A stretch of 64,000 bases of DNA from Bacteroides salyersiae WAL 10018 = DSM 18765 = JCM 12988 (GTDB taxonomy: Bacteria > Bacteroidota > Bacteroidia > Bacteroidales > Bacteroidaceae), in NCBI RefSeq assembly GCF_000381365.1, contig NZ_KB905467.1, positions 989,667-1,053,666 on the forward strand. The letters are read 5' to 3'. Positions within the stretch are counted from its first letter, which is position 1; every line of letters starts with the position of its first letter. Made by a program: the position numbers and the translations under genes. Below are positions 16,836 to 25,572 of this stretch, one piece after another. Below the pieces are notes generated by a model that was given only the letters and a program-made list of their open reading frames with translations, ran no database searches and was not told where the DNA came from.

Positions 16836-18830
16836 TTATTGTATTTCTGTGTTTTCCTCTTCCCGTTTTTTTATTGGATGCGAGAATACGAAGCGGGTTC
16901 CGTTTTTATAATTGCGGTCTATCCAAATGTCTCCACCCATCTGCTGGATGGTCAGTTTGCAGATAGAAAGCCCCAGTCCGGTACCTTGTACAAATTCGTT
17001 TAACTTCACAAAACGGTTGAATACGAGCTCTTGTTTATCGTCCGGTATGCCACATCCGGTATCTGTGACCGAAAAGAGGACGTAGCCGTCTGTCTCGTCT
17101 ATTTCGAAACTCAGTATGATGCTTCCGCCTTCGGGAGTAAATTTCAGTGCATTGTTCAACAAGTTGATAATGACTTGCTGAAGACGGAGCGGGGCGGTAT
17201 AAAGCGTATATGATTCGAGGGGAGAATCGAAACGGACTTCTGTATTTACTGCCTTGTTCTGGTTGGTTAACATTACCATATTTTGGCAATGACCGATGAG
17301 ATCATACCATTCATAATCGAACTGTAGCTTGCCGGATTCCAAGCGGGAGACATCCAGCACATCATTAATGAGTTGGAGTAACAGATCCGAATTGGTCTGA
17401 ATAATCGAGATGTATGTTTTTTGCTCTTCGGATGCTTCTATCGTACTTGTCAGCAGACTGGAGAAACCTACGATCGCATTGAGGGGAGTACGGATTTCAT
17501 GACTCATGTTCGAAACAAAGGCGCTTTTCATCCGATTGGCTTCTTCTGCGCGTTCTTTGGCATGACGCAGTTCGATTTCATTGTCTTCCAATTTTTTCTT
17601 GTCTGTTTCCAGTTGTTTTGCCGATTCTTCCAAGTTATTTTTTAGAATTCTGGTTTTGAAGTAATAGTACAAAGAAACGAACAATCCGAGTAATAGGGTA
17701 CAAAAGATGCCGGTAACAACCCTTACTCCGTTTTTATAAGTTTCAAAGAAAGTAGGTTCTTTATTAATGATAACAGCCCCTTCCGGTAGCTCTTTGTTTT
17801 CAAATCCCAATTCTTTTAATACTTTTGCATCGAACACATACCGGCATGGTAATGTGTTCAATTCCGGTTCGGGGTTTTCTTTCAAATCTAATATCCGATA
17901 AGCCTTTTCACCCATTTTCAGACCGATGTCCTCGTAATCGGGGACGTATCCTCCGATGGCCCAGTATCCTATTCCGGTAGCTGTCAGACTGAATACCGGC
18001 AGTGTCGGATTGGTATGTGAGAAAGCATACACCGAATTGTTGATGTAGGTCATCTTTTGCATATCTACCCGCCATATACCGAGTAGGGCGACAGAGTTGT
18101 CCGGCAGATTGTGTACCTTTTGTGCCGCCATGTCTAAGGTGAGTCTTCGTCCGTCGATGAAAGTGGTACCTATTTCCGGATATTTCTCCAATTCCTGTTT
18201 GACGTAAATCAATTGAGCTAGTCCGTTGTAGGTGTTATCGGAGATAAAGGCAAGATGTGCCATTTCCGGATAGAAATTCCTTATCAGGTGTATGTCACGG
18301 TCTACATGATATTTATAAGCGTAACATGCTTTCACGTTAAAACCTTTCATGCGTTCCAGCAAGTCGATACTGGCGGGGAGATAGGTACTGGCATTCGTTT
18401 CTTTGGAAGGCAGGTCGAAACTATGGCGGGGAGCCATGGCGCATAACACCGGTATTTTTTTATATTCTTCTTCCTCCAATGAAAAATAGCCGCTCCATGC
18501 TTCTCCGCCAAGCAGTATGATCAAGCTTACCTTGGGATGCTTGTCTATGATGTTTTTTACTATTTTCGGCCATCTCCAGGCATGTTCCAAACTGATGGCA
18601 TTCATGTTCTCCACTACAGCCGGACAGGTACCTCCCAATTTTTGATAAGTCGTGATACAAGAGTTTATGTTATCATAAGTGTGCTTGCTGTCCGAATTGT
18701 AGGAAGTAATGAACAATATTTCCTCTTTGGAATTGATAATTTCCTGTGCATGGCTGTAGGGCGAATGTAGAGGAAGAATAATTCCAATGATAGCAAAAGT
18801 ACATAGTAATTTTTTTCTATTCTTGTTCAA
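16836..18830 (-). CDS. Sensor histidine kinase with periplasmic substrate-binding-like domain
   Basis: About 664 residues from the TTG at 18830, which gives a standard signal peptide (MNKNRKKLL...SHAQ); no ATG is available. The periplasmic part (about 30-360) resembles ABC substrate-binding proteins of the type fused to LuxQ-like kinases (sugar or purine-type ligand fold). A transmembrane helix at about 370-395 and a coiled coil follow, then HisKA with SHEIRTPL and HATPase_c with the N box (NLLNNALKF) and DTGCGI. There is no receiver domain and no response-regulator gene adjacent, so its partner is elsewhere. It is a lone gene. Confidence 0.85.
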   Translation of the reverse strand: MNKNRKKLLCTFAIIGIILPLHSPYSHAQEIINSKEEILFITSYNSDSKHTYDNINSCITTYQKLGGTCPAVVENMNAISLEHAWRWPKIVKNIIDKHPKVSLIILLGGEAWSGYFSLEEEEYKKIPVLCAMAPRHSFDLPSKETNASTYLPASIDLLERMKGFNVKACYAYKYHVDRDIHLIRNFYPEMAHLAFISDNTYNGLAQLIYVKQELEKYPEIGTTFIDGRRLTLDMAAQKVHNLPDNSVALLGIWRVDMQKMTYINNSVYAFSHTNPTLPVFSLTATGIGYWAIGGYVPDYEDIGLKMGEKAYRILDLKENPEPELNTLPCRYVFDAKVLKELGFENKELPEGAVIINKEPTFFETYKNGVRVVTGIFCTLLLGLFVSLYYYFKTRILKNNLEESAKQLETDKKKLEDNEIELRHAKERAEEANRMKSAFVSNMSHEIRTPLNAIVGFSSLLTSTIEASEEQKTYISIIQTNSDLLLQLINDVLDVSRLESGKLQFDYEWYDLIGHCQNMVMLTNQNKAVNTEVRFDSPLESYTLYTAPLRLQQVIINLLNNALKFTPEGGSIILSFEIDETDGYVLFSVTDTGCGIPDDKQELVFNRFVKLNEFVQGTGLGLSICKLTIQQMGGDIWIDRNYKNGTRFVFSHPIKKREEENTEIQ

Positions 18831-18992
18831 AGGAAGATGGTCTAATTTAGTTAGTCGATACAAATATATAATTTATATTTGTAAAAATGAGTTAGCGGAT
18901 GAGTATTTCAGTGTGTCCGCATATCAATTATTTAATAATGAATACTCTTATTGTCTGGCAGAACAGCATTGAAACATAGATTAGATAAAAAA

Positions 18993-19018
18993 AACGCCAT
19001 CTTAAACAAGACGGCGTT
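18993..19018 (-). terminator. Terminator of the superoxide dismutase gene
   Basis: AACGCCATCTT (18993-19003) pairs with AAGACGGCGTT (19008-19018), with one mismatch or wobble position. On the minus strand it is followed by a run of T residues. Confidence 0.8.
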
Positions 19019-19047
19019 CTCTAATGAATTAAATAAAAAAGGGTTTA

Positions 19048-19629
19048 TTACATTCGTTTGTCAACTACTTCCCAATCTATGATATCCCATAAAGCGTTTA
19101 CATGATCTGCACGGCGATTCTGGAAATCAAGGTAATAAGCATGTTCCCACACATCAAAGCCCAATAGCGGTTTCAAGCCTGCACGTACCGGATTACTTCC
19201 ATTAGCTTCTTTGGTGATATGTAACTTGCCGTTTTTGTCAACAGACAGCCAAGCCCATCCCGAACCGAATAAGCCTACTGCGGCGGCATTAAATTCCTTC
19301 TTGAAATTTTCAAAACTTCCGAAGTCACGTTTGATCGCTTCTGCCAACTTACCCGATGGCTCTTTCTTTGAAGGCTTCGGTGCAAATTGTAAGAAATATA
19401 ATGTATGGTTCAGTACTTGTCCGGCATTGTTGAAGATAGCTCCATCCGGAGCTTTCGCTACAATTTCTTCTACTGTTTTGCCTTCAAATTCCGTTCCGGG
19501 TACCAGGCTATTGAGGTTGTTTACGTAGGTTTGTAGATGTTTACCATAATGATAATCTATAGTTTGCTGACTGATTACAGGTTCCAGCGCATTGTTTGCG
19601 TATGGAAGTTTAGGCATTTCGTAAGTCAT
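19048..19629 (-). CDS. sodB: Superoxide dismutase, iron-type
   Basis: A 193-residue protein from the ATG at 19629 (MTYEMPKLPY); an upstream extension with hydrophobic residues is not typical. Metal ligands are visible: His27 in YHYGKHL, His in LNHTLY, and Asp and His in DVWEHAYY. The NNAGQ motif near the second ligand is that of iron or cambialistic enzymes rather than manganese types. It detoxifies superoxide in the cytoplasm and supports oxygen tolerance. It is monocistronic with its own terminator. Confidence 0.94.
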   Translation of the reverse strand: MTYEMPKLPYANNALEPVISQQTIDYHYGKHLQTYVNNLNSLVPGTEFEGKTVEEIVAKAPDGAIFNNAGQVLNHTLYFLQFAPKPSKKEPSGKLAEAIKRDFGSFENFKKEFNAAAVGLFGSGWAWLSVDKNGKLHITKEANGSNPVRAGLKPLLGFDVWEHAYYLDFQNRRADHVNALWDIIDWEVVDKRM

Positions 19630-19721
19630 GGTCATAAATATTAAAGACATTAATAATGTATTCATAATGTTTGGTTATTATGTATATATCCTATTAACAT
19701 ATGAAAAGCCGTAAATGTTTA

Positions 19722-19773
19722 GAGCCTGCTTAATTTTTGCTCACATTGTTTTGAGAAAAAATTAGGCAGGCTC
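19722..19773. terminator. Hairpin downstream of the 570-residue secreted protein gene
   Basis: GAGCCTGC (19722-19729) pairs with GCAGGCTC (19766-19773). The inner TAATTTTT/AAAAAATTA extends the stem. Confidence 0.75.
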
Positions 19774-19802
19774 TTCTAATCGTGATTAAAAACGGGCGTT
19801 CT

Positions 19803-21515
19803 TTATTTGACTACTTTCTGTTCTGTTATTTCCGGATTGTTTTTTGCTGTTTTACGTATCCATTGTCCGGTTTGGTCATATTCATAATACATGTCACTAT
19901 CTATTTGATTGCCATATTCGTCGTACATAAAATACTGCGAGCAGATTCTTTTTTCATTATTGACCAATATTTGTGTGGAGACAATTTTTGTCAGATAGCC
20001 GTATTTGTCGTATTCATATACATCTGTTCGCGAACTGATTTGTGTAGGCAACGGATTCTTGGGGAGTGGCAATACGTATTGTGATTTTACTTTTTCTCCT
20101 TTGCTATCATACTGATGTACCGTCGATGAGAGCATTACGTCTTTATGATATTCTTTCTCTTCTATCAGTTTTCCTTGCCGGTTGTAACTTCTCAATATCA
20201 GTTTACCATCTGTGTATTTCAATGAATCGCTTTGCACCGTCCCTCCGGCATTGAATGTCCGCTCTCTTTTGTATATCTCTTTTTTGGTTTTCGTATTTAT
20301 CTGTATTTCTTGTGCACATCTGTCTTGTGCATCGTAAAAAAATGATGTGTGAAATTGCATATTGCCACTGGTAATATCGATACCGGCAGGTTTCCCGTTT
20401 GGCAAGTAGGAATATACTTCCGTAGTAATTTTATTATTCAGCTTTGCTTCCGATTTCATCAACATCCCTTTTTTATAATATTTCGTAGAGGAAGGAGTAA
20501 TCCATACTACCGAGTCTTCGAATTGACTGCGCAGTTCATGTGCTTTGTCACGAAATTCTCTATACTTATGGGTCAGGAGAAATCCTTGGATTAGTTCCAG
20601 TTTACTACTACTGTTTATCTCCGGTTTCATCAATTCGTAATCCACACTGTCTTTGGTATATTCCAATTCTACAGTGTGTTTTCGCTTGCCTTCCTCCAGA
20701 TAGACGGCATTCTCATACTCGTCAATACATTGTTTTTTAGATGCGAGTGCTCCCGCCTGTTGTATCATGGAAAAAAGATAATCATCATACAGCGCACGTA
20801 CTTCCGGAGTATATTTACGGTTGGACATTCCGTTGTAGTAACGGTTTAAGGTTATATTATCGAAGAAGTTTTTAAAATTGGCATGGGTCGGTGCACGTTT
20901 CACGCTGTTGTATAGTAATTGGTTATACTCACTCATGAATTGCACTTTATACTTACCTTCCGGAAATTCATTGAAGTAGTTTTCACATTTGGCTGTGCTG
21001 CTTTTCTCCTCCAGATCCTTCATTAATGCATCTTCTCTTGTTTTATAGAAAATATCCATTTGCGCCTGTGGAATCGGATATTTACCATTTTTGGCCCCTT
21101 CTATCAGTTGTTTACTCAATGAAAGCTTATCATTTGAAGCGTCCAGAATTTCTGTTATTACACTGTTTGTCCGGTCTCGCAGAGGGCCAAAATCAATTTC
21201 TGTCTCGTTGCAAATAGCCGGCAGACTTCCTTTGACGGCTTTAGCATAAGCAGGATAGTAATCAATGGCGCTTTTACTGTCCGGTTGAGTCCATAGGCGA
21301 GTCATGATATCCATTAGTTCTACCTCGGCGGCAAATGTCTGGGCTGTTTTCTCGTCCAGTTTCTCGCGGCCTTTTTGAAATTTTTCGATTTCATTATCAC
21401 TCAAGAACTTCAGGAGTTTTCCAACGCGGTCCTGTTTTTGTGCCATGAGTTGTGATGTTCCTATTGTCATGCTTATGATGAAGATGGCAACTAAAGAGAG
21501 ACTCTTTTTTATCAT
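19803..21515 (-). CDS. Secreted protein with YD-like repeats, unknown function
   Basis: A 570-residue protein with a signal peptide (MIKKSLSL...LMAQ). The N-terminal 300 residues are mainly helical with many charged residues. The C-terminal 250 residues contain repeated strands such as YDAQDRCAQEIQ, YNRQGKLIEE, YDSKGEKVK, YDKYGYLTKI and YDEYGNQID, which resemble the YD/RHS-type or MORN-like beta repeats of secreted Bacteroidetes proteins. No toxin domain or lipobox is seen. It has an ATG start and is divergent from the helicase gene. Confidence 0.75.
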   Translation of the reverse strand: MIKKSLSLVAIFIISMTIGTSQLMAQKQDRVGKLLKFLSDNEIEKFQKGREKLDEKTAQTFAAEVELMDIMTRLWTQPDSKSAIDYYPAYAKAVKGSLPAICNETEIDFGPLRDRTNSVITEILDASNDKLSLSKQLIEGAKNGKYPIPQAQMDIFYKTREDALMKDLEEKSSTAKCENYFNEFPEGKYKVQFMSEYNQLLYNSVKRAPTHANFKNFFDNITLNRYYNGMSNRKYTPEVRALYDDYLFSMIQQAGALASKKQCIDEYENAVYLEEGKRKHTVELEYTKDSVDYELMKPEINSSSKLELIQGFLLTHKYREFRDKAHELRSQFEDSVVWITPSSTKYYKKGMLMKSEAKLNNKITTEVYSYLPNGKPAGIDITSGNMQFHTSFFYDAQDRCAQEIQINTKTKKEIYKRERTFNAGGTVQSDSLKYTDGKLILRSYNRQGKLIEEKEYHKDVMLSSTVHQYDSKGEKVKSQYVLPLPKNPLPTQISSRTDVYEYDKYGYLTKIVSTQILVNNEKRICSQYFMYDEYGNQIDSDMYYEYDQTGQWIRKTAKNNPEITEQKVVK

Positions 21516-21594
21516 ACTTGTTTTCTTTGAGGTTAAGTCACAAAAGTATATAAAATTCTATATATTGTCAAATGAATGTTATAAATTTGCCGCT

Positions 21595-23922
21595 ATGGAA
21601 AGAAACTACCTCGAAGAACTGAACGAAAGTCAGCGTAATGCGGTGCTTTACAATGACGGGCCATCACTTGTGATAGCAGGTGCAGGTTCCGGTAAGACAC
21701 GTGTACTGACCTATAAAATAGCCCATTTGTTAGAGAATGGATATAATCCATGGAATATTTTGGCACTTACCTTTACTAATAAAGCTGCACGTGAAATGAA
21801 AGAACGTATCGCCCGTCAGGTAGGCGAGCAGCGTGCCCGTTATCTTTGGATGGGAACGTTCCATTCTGTTTTTTCGCGGATTCTTCGTGCCGAAGCCCAG
21901 CATGTCGGATTTACTTCACAGTTTACTATTTATGATTCGGCTGATAGCAAGAGCCTTTTACGTTCTATCATCAAAGAGATGGGGTTGGATGAAAAGACCT
22001 ATAAGCCCGGTATGGTGCAGGCGCGTATCTCTAATGCCAAGAACCATCTGGTTTCTCCTTCCGGTTATGCAGCGAATAAGGAAGCCTTTACAGAAGATCA
22101 GGCAGCCAAGGTTCCTGCACTTCGCGATATCTATCGTCGTTATTGGGAACGTTGCCGCCAGGCAGGAGCTATGGATTTCGATGATTTGCTTGTGTATACC
22201 TATATATTATTCCGTGATTTTCCGGAGGTACTGGCACGTTATCGTGAGCAATTTCGCTATGTGTTGGTAGATGAGTATCAAGATACGAATTATGCCCAGC
22301 ACAGTATCGTGCTCCAGCTTACCAAAGAGAGTCAGCGTGTATGTGTGGTAGGCGACGATGCTCAGAGTATTTACTCTTTCCGGGGAGCGGATATTGATAA
22401 TATTTTGTATTTTACGAAGATTTATCCGAATACGAAAGTGTTCAAGCTGGAACAGAATTACCGTTCCACTCAAACCATTGTTTGTGCTGCCAATAGCTTG
22501 ATTGCGAAGAATGAGCGGCAGATACGTAAGGAGGTGTTTTCCGAAAAGGAAAAGGGAGAGGCTATTGGTGTGTTTCAGGCTTACAGTGATGTGGAAGAGG
22601 GGGATATTGTGACGAATCAAATAGCGGCTTTGCGTCGTGAGCACGACTATTCTTATTCCGATTTTGCTATTTTGTATCGTACGAATGCCCAAAGCCGTAT
22701 TTTTGAAGAAGCTTTGCGTAAACGGGGAATGCCTTATAAAATTTATGGCGGACTTTCATTTTATCAGCGTAAAGAGATCAAGGATGTGATTGCTTATTTT
22801 CGTTTGGTGGTAAATCCTAATGATGAGGAAGCTTTCAAGCGTATCATTAATTATCCTGCCCGTGGTATTGGTGACACTACGGTAGGAAAAATCATAGCGG
22901 CTGCTACGGAGAATAATGTCAGCTTATGGGCTGTTCTTTGCGAACCTTTGACTTATGGTCTTACTATTAATAAAGGTACACACAATAAATTACAAGATTT
23001 TCGTGGACTTATAGAAGAGTTCATCTCTACACAAAGCGAGAAGAATGCTTATGAAATAGGTACGGAAATTATTCGTCAATCCGGCATTATCAATGATGTC
23101 TGTCAGGATAATCTGCCCGAAAATTTAAGTCGCAAGGAGAACATAGAGGAATTGGTTAACGGTATTAATGACTTTTGTGCTGTCCGGCAGGAAGAAGGGA
23201 ATCCCAATGTGTCTTTAACCGATTTTCTTTCGGAGGTTTCTTTACTTACCGATCAAGATTCCGATAAGGAGGGAGACGGTGAAAAAATAACTCTTATGAC
23301 CGTTCATTCTGCTAAAGGACTTGAATTTGGCAATGTGTTTGTGGTGGGAATGGAGGAAAATCTTTTTCCAAGTGGGATGGCCGGAGATTCTCCCCGTGCG
23401 ATGGAGGAGGAGAGACGACTGTTTTATGTAGCCATTACCCGTGCCGAAGAGCATTGTTTTCTTTCATTCGCCAAAACCCGTTTCCGTTATGGAAAGATGG
23501 AATTCGGTACCCCGAGTCGTTTCCTTAGGGATATCGATACTCGTTTTCTAAAATTGCCGCATGAAGCCGGATTGGGAAGGCAGATAGATGAAAGTGCCGA
23601 ACGTTTCCGTCGCGAACGTCCCAAAGTACAACTTATTAATCCAACGTTGTCTCCGCGTAATTTGAAGAAGATAGACCCGACAGTTTCTTCTGCGGCTGGT
23701 ACTGTGTCATCTGTCCGTTCATCCGGAACGCCGGCTGCTGTTGGTGGAGCTTTGCCTGTATCTGTGCAGCCGGGACAACAAATCGAGCATGAACGTTTCG
23801 GGTTGGGAGAGGTGCTGCAAGTAGAAGGAAACGGTGATAATGCCAAAGCTACTATTCGCTTTAAAAATGCAGGTGAGAAGCAACTATTATTGCGCTTTGC
23901 ACGTTTTAAAGTTATAGGGTGA
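21595..23922 (+). CDS. pcrA: ATP-dependent DNA helicase, UvrD/PcrA type
   Basis: A 775-residue SF1A helicase from the ATG at 21595 (MERNYLEELN); the frame stays open further upstream but that part overlaps the divergent gene and its promoter. Walker A AGAGSGKT is at 28-35, DEYQDTN, GDDAQSIYSFRGA, QNYRST and the C-terminal VHSAKGLEF and VAITRAEE motifs are all present. It should unwind DNA 3' to 5' in repair and replication. The C-terminal 60 residues form the usual small RNA-polymerase-binding-like domain. Confidence 0.94.
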   Translation: MERNYLEELNESQRNAVLYNDGPSLVIAGAGSGKTRVLTYKIAHLLENGYNPWNILALTFTNKAAREMKERIARQVGEQRARYLWMGTFHSVFSRILRAEAQHVGFTSQFTIYDSADSKSLLRSIIKEMGLDEKTYKPGMVQARISNAKNHLVSPSGYAANKEAFTEDQAAKVPALRDIYRRYWERCRQAGAMDFDDLLVYTYILFRDFPEVLARYREQFRYVLVDEYQDTNYAQHSIVLQLTKESQRVCVVGDDAQSIYSFRGADIDNILYFTKIYPNTKVFKLEQNYRSTQTIVCAANSLIAKNERQIRKEVFSEKEKGEAIGVFQAYSDVEEGDIVTNQIAALRREHDYSYSDFAILYRTNAQSRIFEEALRKRGMPYKIYGGLSFYQRKEIKDVIAYFRLVVNPNDEEAFKRIINYPARGIGDTTVGKIIAAATENNVSLWAVLCEPLTYGLTINKGTHNKLQDFRGLIEEFISTQSEKNAYEIGTEIIRQSGIINDVCQDNLPENLSRKENIEELVNGINDFCAVRQEEGNPNVSLTDFLSEVSLLTDQDSDKEGDGEKITLMTVHSAKGLEFGNVFVVGMEENLFPSGMAGDSPRAMEEERRLFYVAITRAEEHCFLSFAKTRFRYGKMEFGTPSRFLRDIDTRFLKLPHEAGLGRQIDESAERFRRERPKVQLINPTLSPRNLKKIDPTVSSAAGTVSSVRSSGTPAAVGGALPVSVQPGQQIEHERFGLGEVLQVEGNGDNAKATIRFKNAGEKQLLLRFARFKVIG

Positions 23923-23980
23923 TATTTCATAATTACCGCTTGCCGTACTTTTTTTGCGGGAAGCACAAAATAAGTGAGCC

Positions 23981-24664
23981 ATGAAGAAGCTAATTGTTTG
24001 GATGATTTTGTCCACTTTTTTATTGAGTGGTTGTGTTAGCGGACGTATGTCCGGAAATCCCGGAGCCGTTGTGGCGGGAGCTTCTATTGGAGGTTCGGTG
24101 GGAAGTGCTATCGGTGGTCTTATCGGTGAGAATAATCATGGATGGAGAGGTGGTTATCGCGGTTCGGCTATCGGTACTATTGTAGGAACCGTTGCCGGTG
24201 CTGCTATCGGGAATGCCGTATCGACACCTCGTAACAGGGAAGAGGGTTATGTGGAAATAACGGAGAAACGATATAATTCCAAACCTCAGTCTCAGCGTCC
24301 GGCACAGATACCGGATTTGAGGATACGGAATATCCGTTTTATCGATACGAACCGTAATCATGTGATTGATGCCGGTGAAAATAGTAAGGTGATTTTCGAA
24401 GTGGTGAACGAAGGACGTACTCCCGTCTATGATATCGTACCTACGGTTGAAGAGATAACCGGGATGAAGAATATTTATATTTCTCCGTCAGTGATGATAG
24501 AAAAGATAGCTCCCGGTGAGGGGATACGTTATACTGCTACCGTATATGGTGGCGAGAAATTGAAAAATGGTGAAGTAGTGCTGCGTGTTACGGTAGCTGC
24601 CGGAGATTATTCCGAATGTGATTGGCAGGAATTTTCATTGCCGACTCAGAAAAGGGGGAGATAA
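23981..24664 (+). CDS. Lipoprotein with glycine zipper and CARDB-like domain
   Basis: A 227-residue protein with a lipobox LSGC at Cys18. Residues about 30-80 form a glycine zipper (GASIGGSVGSAIGGLIGE...GTIVGTVAGAAIG), a segment that can insert into or pack within membranes. The C-terminal part (about 105-215) is a beta domain with LRIRNIRFIDTNRN and a Gly-rich strand pattern like CARDB. It has an ATG start 58 nt after the helicase. Likely an envelope structural or assembly protein; the exact role is unknown. Confidence 0.78.
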   Translation: MKKLIVWMILSTFLLSGCVSGRMSGNPGAVVAGASIGGSVGSAIGGLIGENNHGWRGGYRGSAIGTIVGTVAGAAIGNAVSTPRNREEGYVEITEKRYNSKPQSQRPAQIPDLRIRNIRFIDTNRNHVIDAGENSKVIFEVVNEGRTPVYDIVPTVEEITGMKNIYISPSVMIEKIAPGEGIRYTATVYGGEKLKNGEVVLRVTVAAGDYSECDWQEFSLPTQKRGR

Positions 24665-24678
24665 ATAGTGCTTGTTTT

Positions 24679-24774
24679 TGCTTTATTGTACTGTTTTGGA
24701 ATTGAAATAGCGATTATGAGAAATATTGGAACTTCGTTCAGCACATTTTAATTGTACCGGATGGGAATCCGGAC
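24679..24774 (+). repeat. Two decayed CRISPR-like repeats in a 66-bp register
   Basis: The 30-bp stretch 24679-24708 matches the CRISPR repeat at the start of the window at 23 of 30 positions, including the 11-base run GGAATTGAAA plus flanks. A second stretch, 24745-24774, matches at 20 of 30, including TTAATTGTACCG. The two are exactly 66 bp apart, the unit length of the intact array, leaving a 36-nt spacer-sized gap. No cas gene is near. This may be a relic mini-array; the match was made by eye. Confidence 0.5.
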
Positions 24775-24852
24775 ATTCTTATAAATGCAGATGGATGTAC
24801 ATGATCATAAGTGTTCAATTTGACCTTTGTATTCATCTGCATTTATAAGAAT
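24775..24852. repeat. 19-bp perfect inverted repeat around 40 bp
   Basis: Arms 24775-24793 and 24834-24852 (starting ATTCTTATAAATGCAGATG) are perfect reverse complements. The inside contains TTTGACCTTTG. It sits between two convergent genes, so a bidirectional terminator or a structured RNA is most likely. A smaller CCGGAT/ATCCGG hairpin lies just before it at 24757-24772. Confidence 0.75.
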
Positions 24853-24893
24853 TTTAGTGTAATGGCTATTTTATTAGCTTTTATCAGGAGTAC

Positions 24894-25451
24894 TTACCAA
24901 TTGTTTCCGGAATTTTCCGTTCCAATGAGTCTTTCTACTTTTTGTCTATATAGATTTGCTCCTTCCGCTATGTTTTTTGCAGCATCGGTTGTTCCCATGC
25001 CGTAGGCTATAATCGGTGTCTGCCACACCATACCTGCGTGTATAGCACCTACTTGATAAGGTCGTAGTAATTCGTCTACGGTAAAGCGATTTCTTCCTCC
25101 ACTCCGGTATGCTTCAAACTCTGAACCGGTAGTGGTTACTACCATTAATGGTTTTCCTGCTACTGCAGGTGTTTTTGCCAGATAGGTAAATACCTCATCT
25201 TGCCATTTCTTCAGTAGCGACGGTGCGGACATCCAATAAAATGGGAATTGATAGATAACAGCAGCAGCGTGTGAAATGATTTTACTCCATTCGTCCACAT
25301 TGAAAGTACTTTCATTGTGCAGTTCGTACAGATTATATACAGCCACTTCGTCCATGTCCTTTACAGCATCCGTTAATGCCTTGTTTGCTTGTGACTCTTT
25401 CATGTTGGGATGCGCCAGGAGAATCACTACTTTCTTTAAATCTTTATCCAT
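24894..25451 (-). CDS. NAD(P)H-dependent oxidoreductase (flavodoxin-like quinone reductase family)
   Basis: A 185-residue protein. HPNMKESQ near residue 14 is the flavin-phosphate binding start of the NQO/KefF-like family, and QFPFYWMSAPSLLKKWQDEVF and TTTGSE follow in the usual order. It should bind FMN or FAD and reduce quinones or similar acceptors. It starts with ATG at 25451, stands alone, and is divergent from nspC. Confidence 0.88.
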   Translation of the reverse strand: MDKDLKKVVILLAHPNMKESQANKALTDAVKDMDEVAVYNLYELHNESTFNVDEWSKIISHAAAVIYQFPFYWMSAPSLLKKWQDEVFTYLAKTPAVAGKPLMVVTTTGSEFEAYRSGGRNRFTVDELLRPYQVGAIHAGMVWQTPIIAYGMGTTDAAKNIAEGANLYRQKVERLIGTENSGNNW

Positions 25452-25572
25452 AACGTTTTCTTAATTTTTTGTGAAGAATCAAATCATTTCGTAAAGGTAG
25501 GAAATATTGGAAAACATTACGTACTTTTGCATCATTATTCTATCTACTAACTACTAAATTTTATATTCCGAT

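Noticed and set aside
24794..24833. Invertible promoter
   Set aside because: The segment is only 40 bp and points into the ends of convergent genes, so inversion has no obvious use; kept only as a test in the findings.
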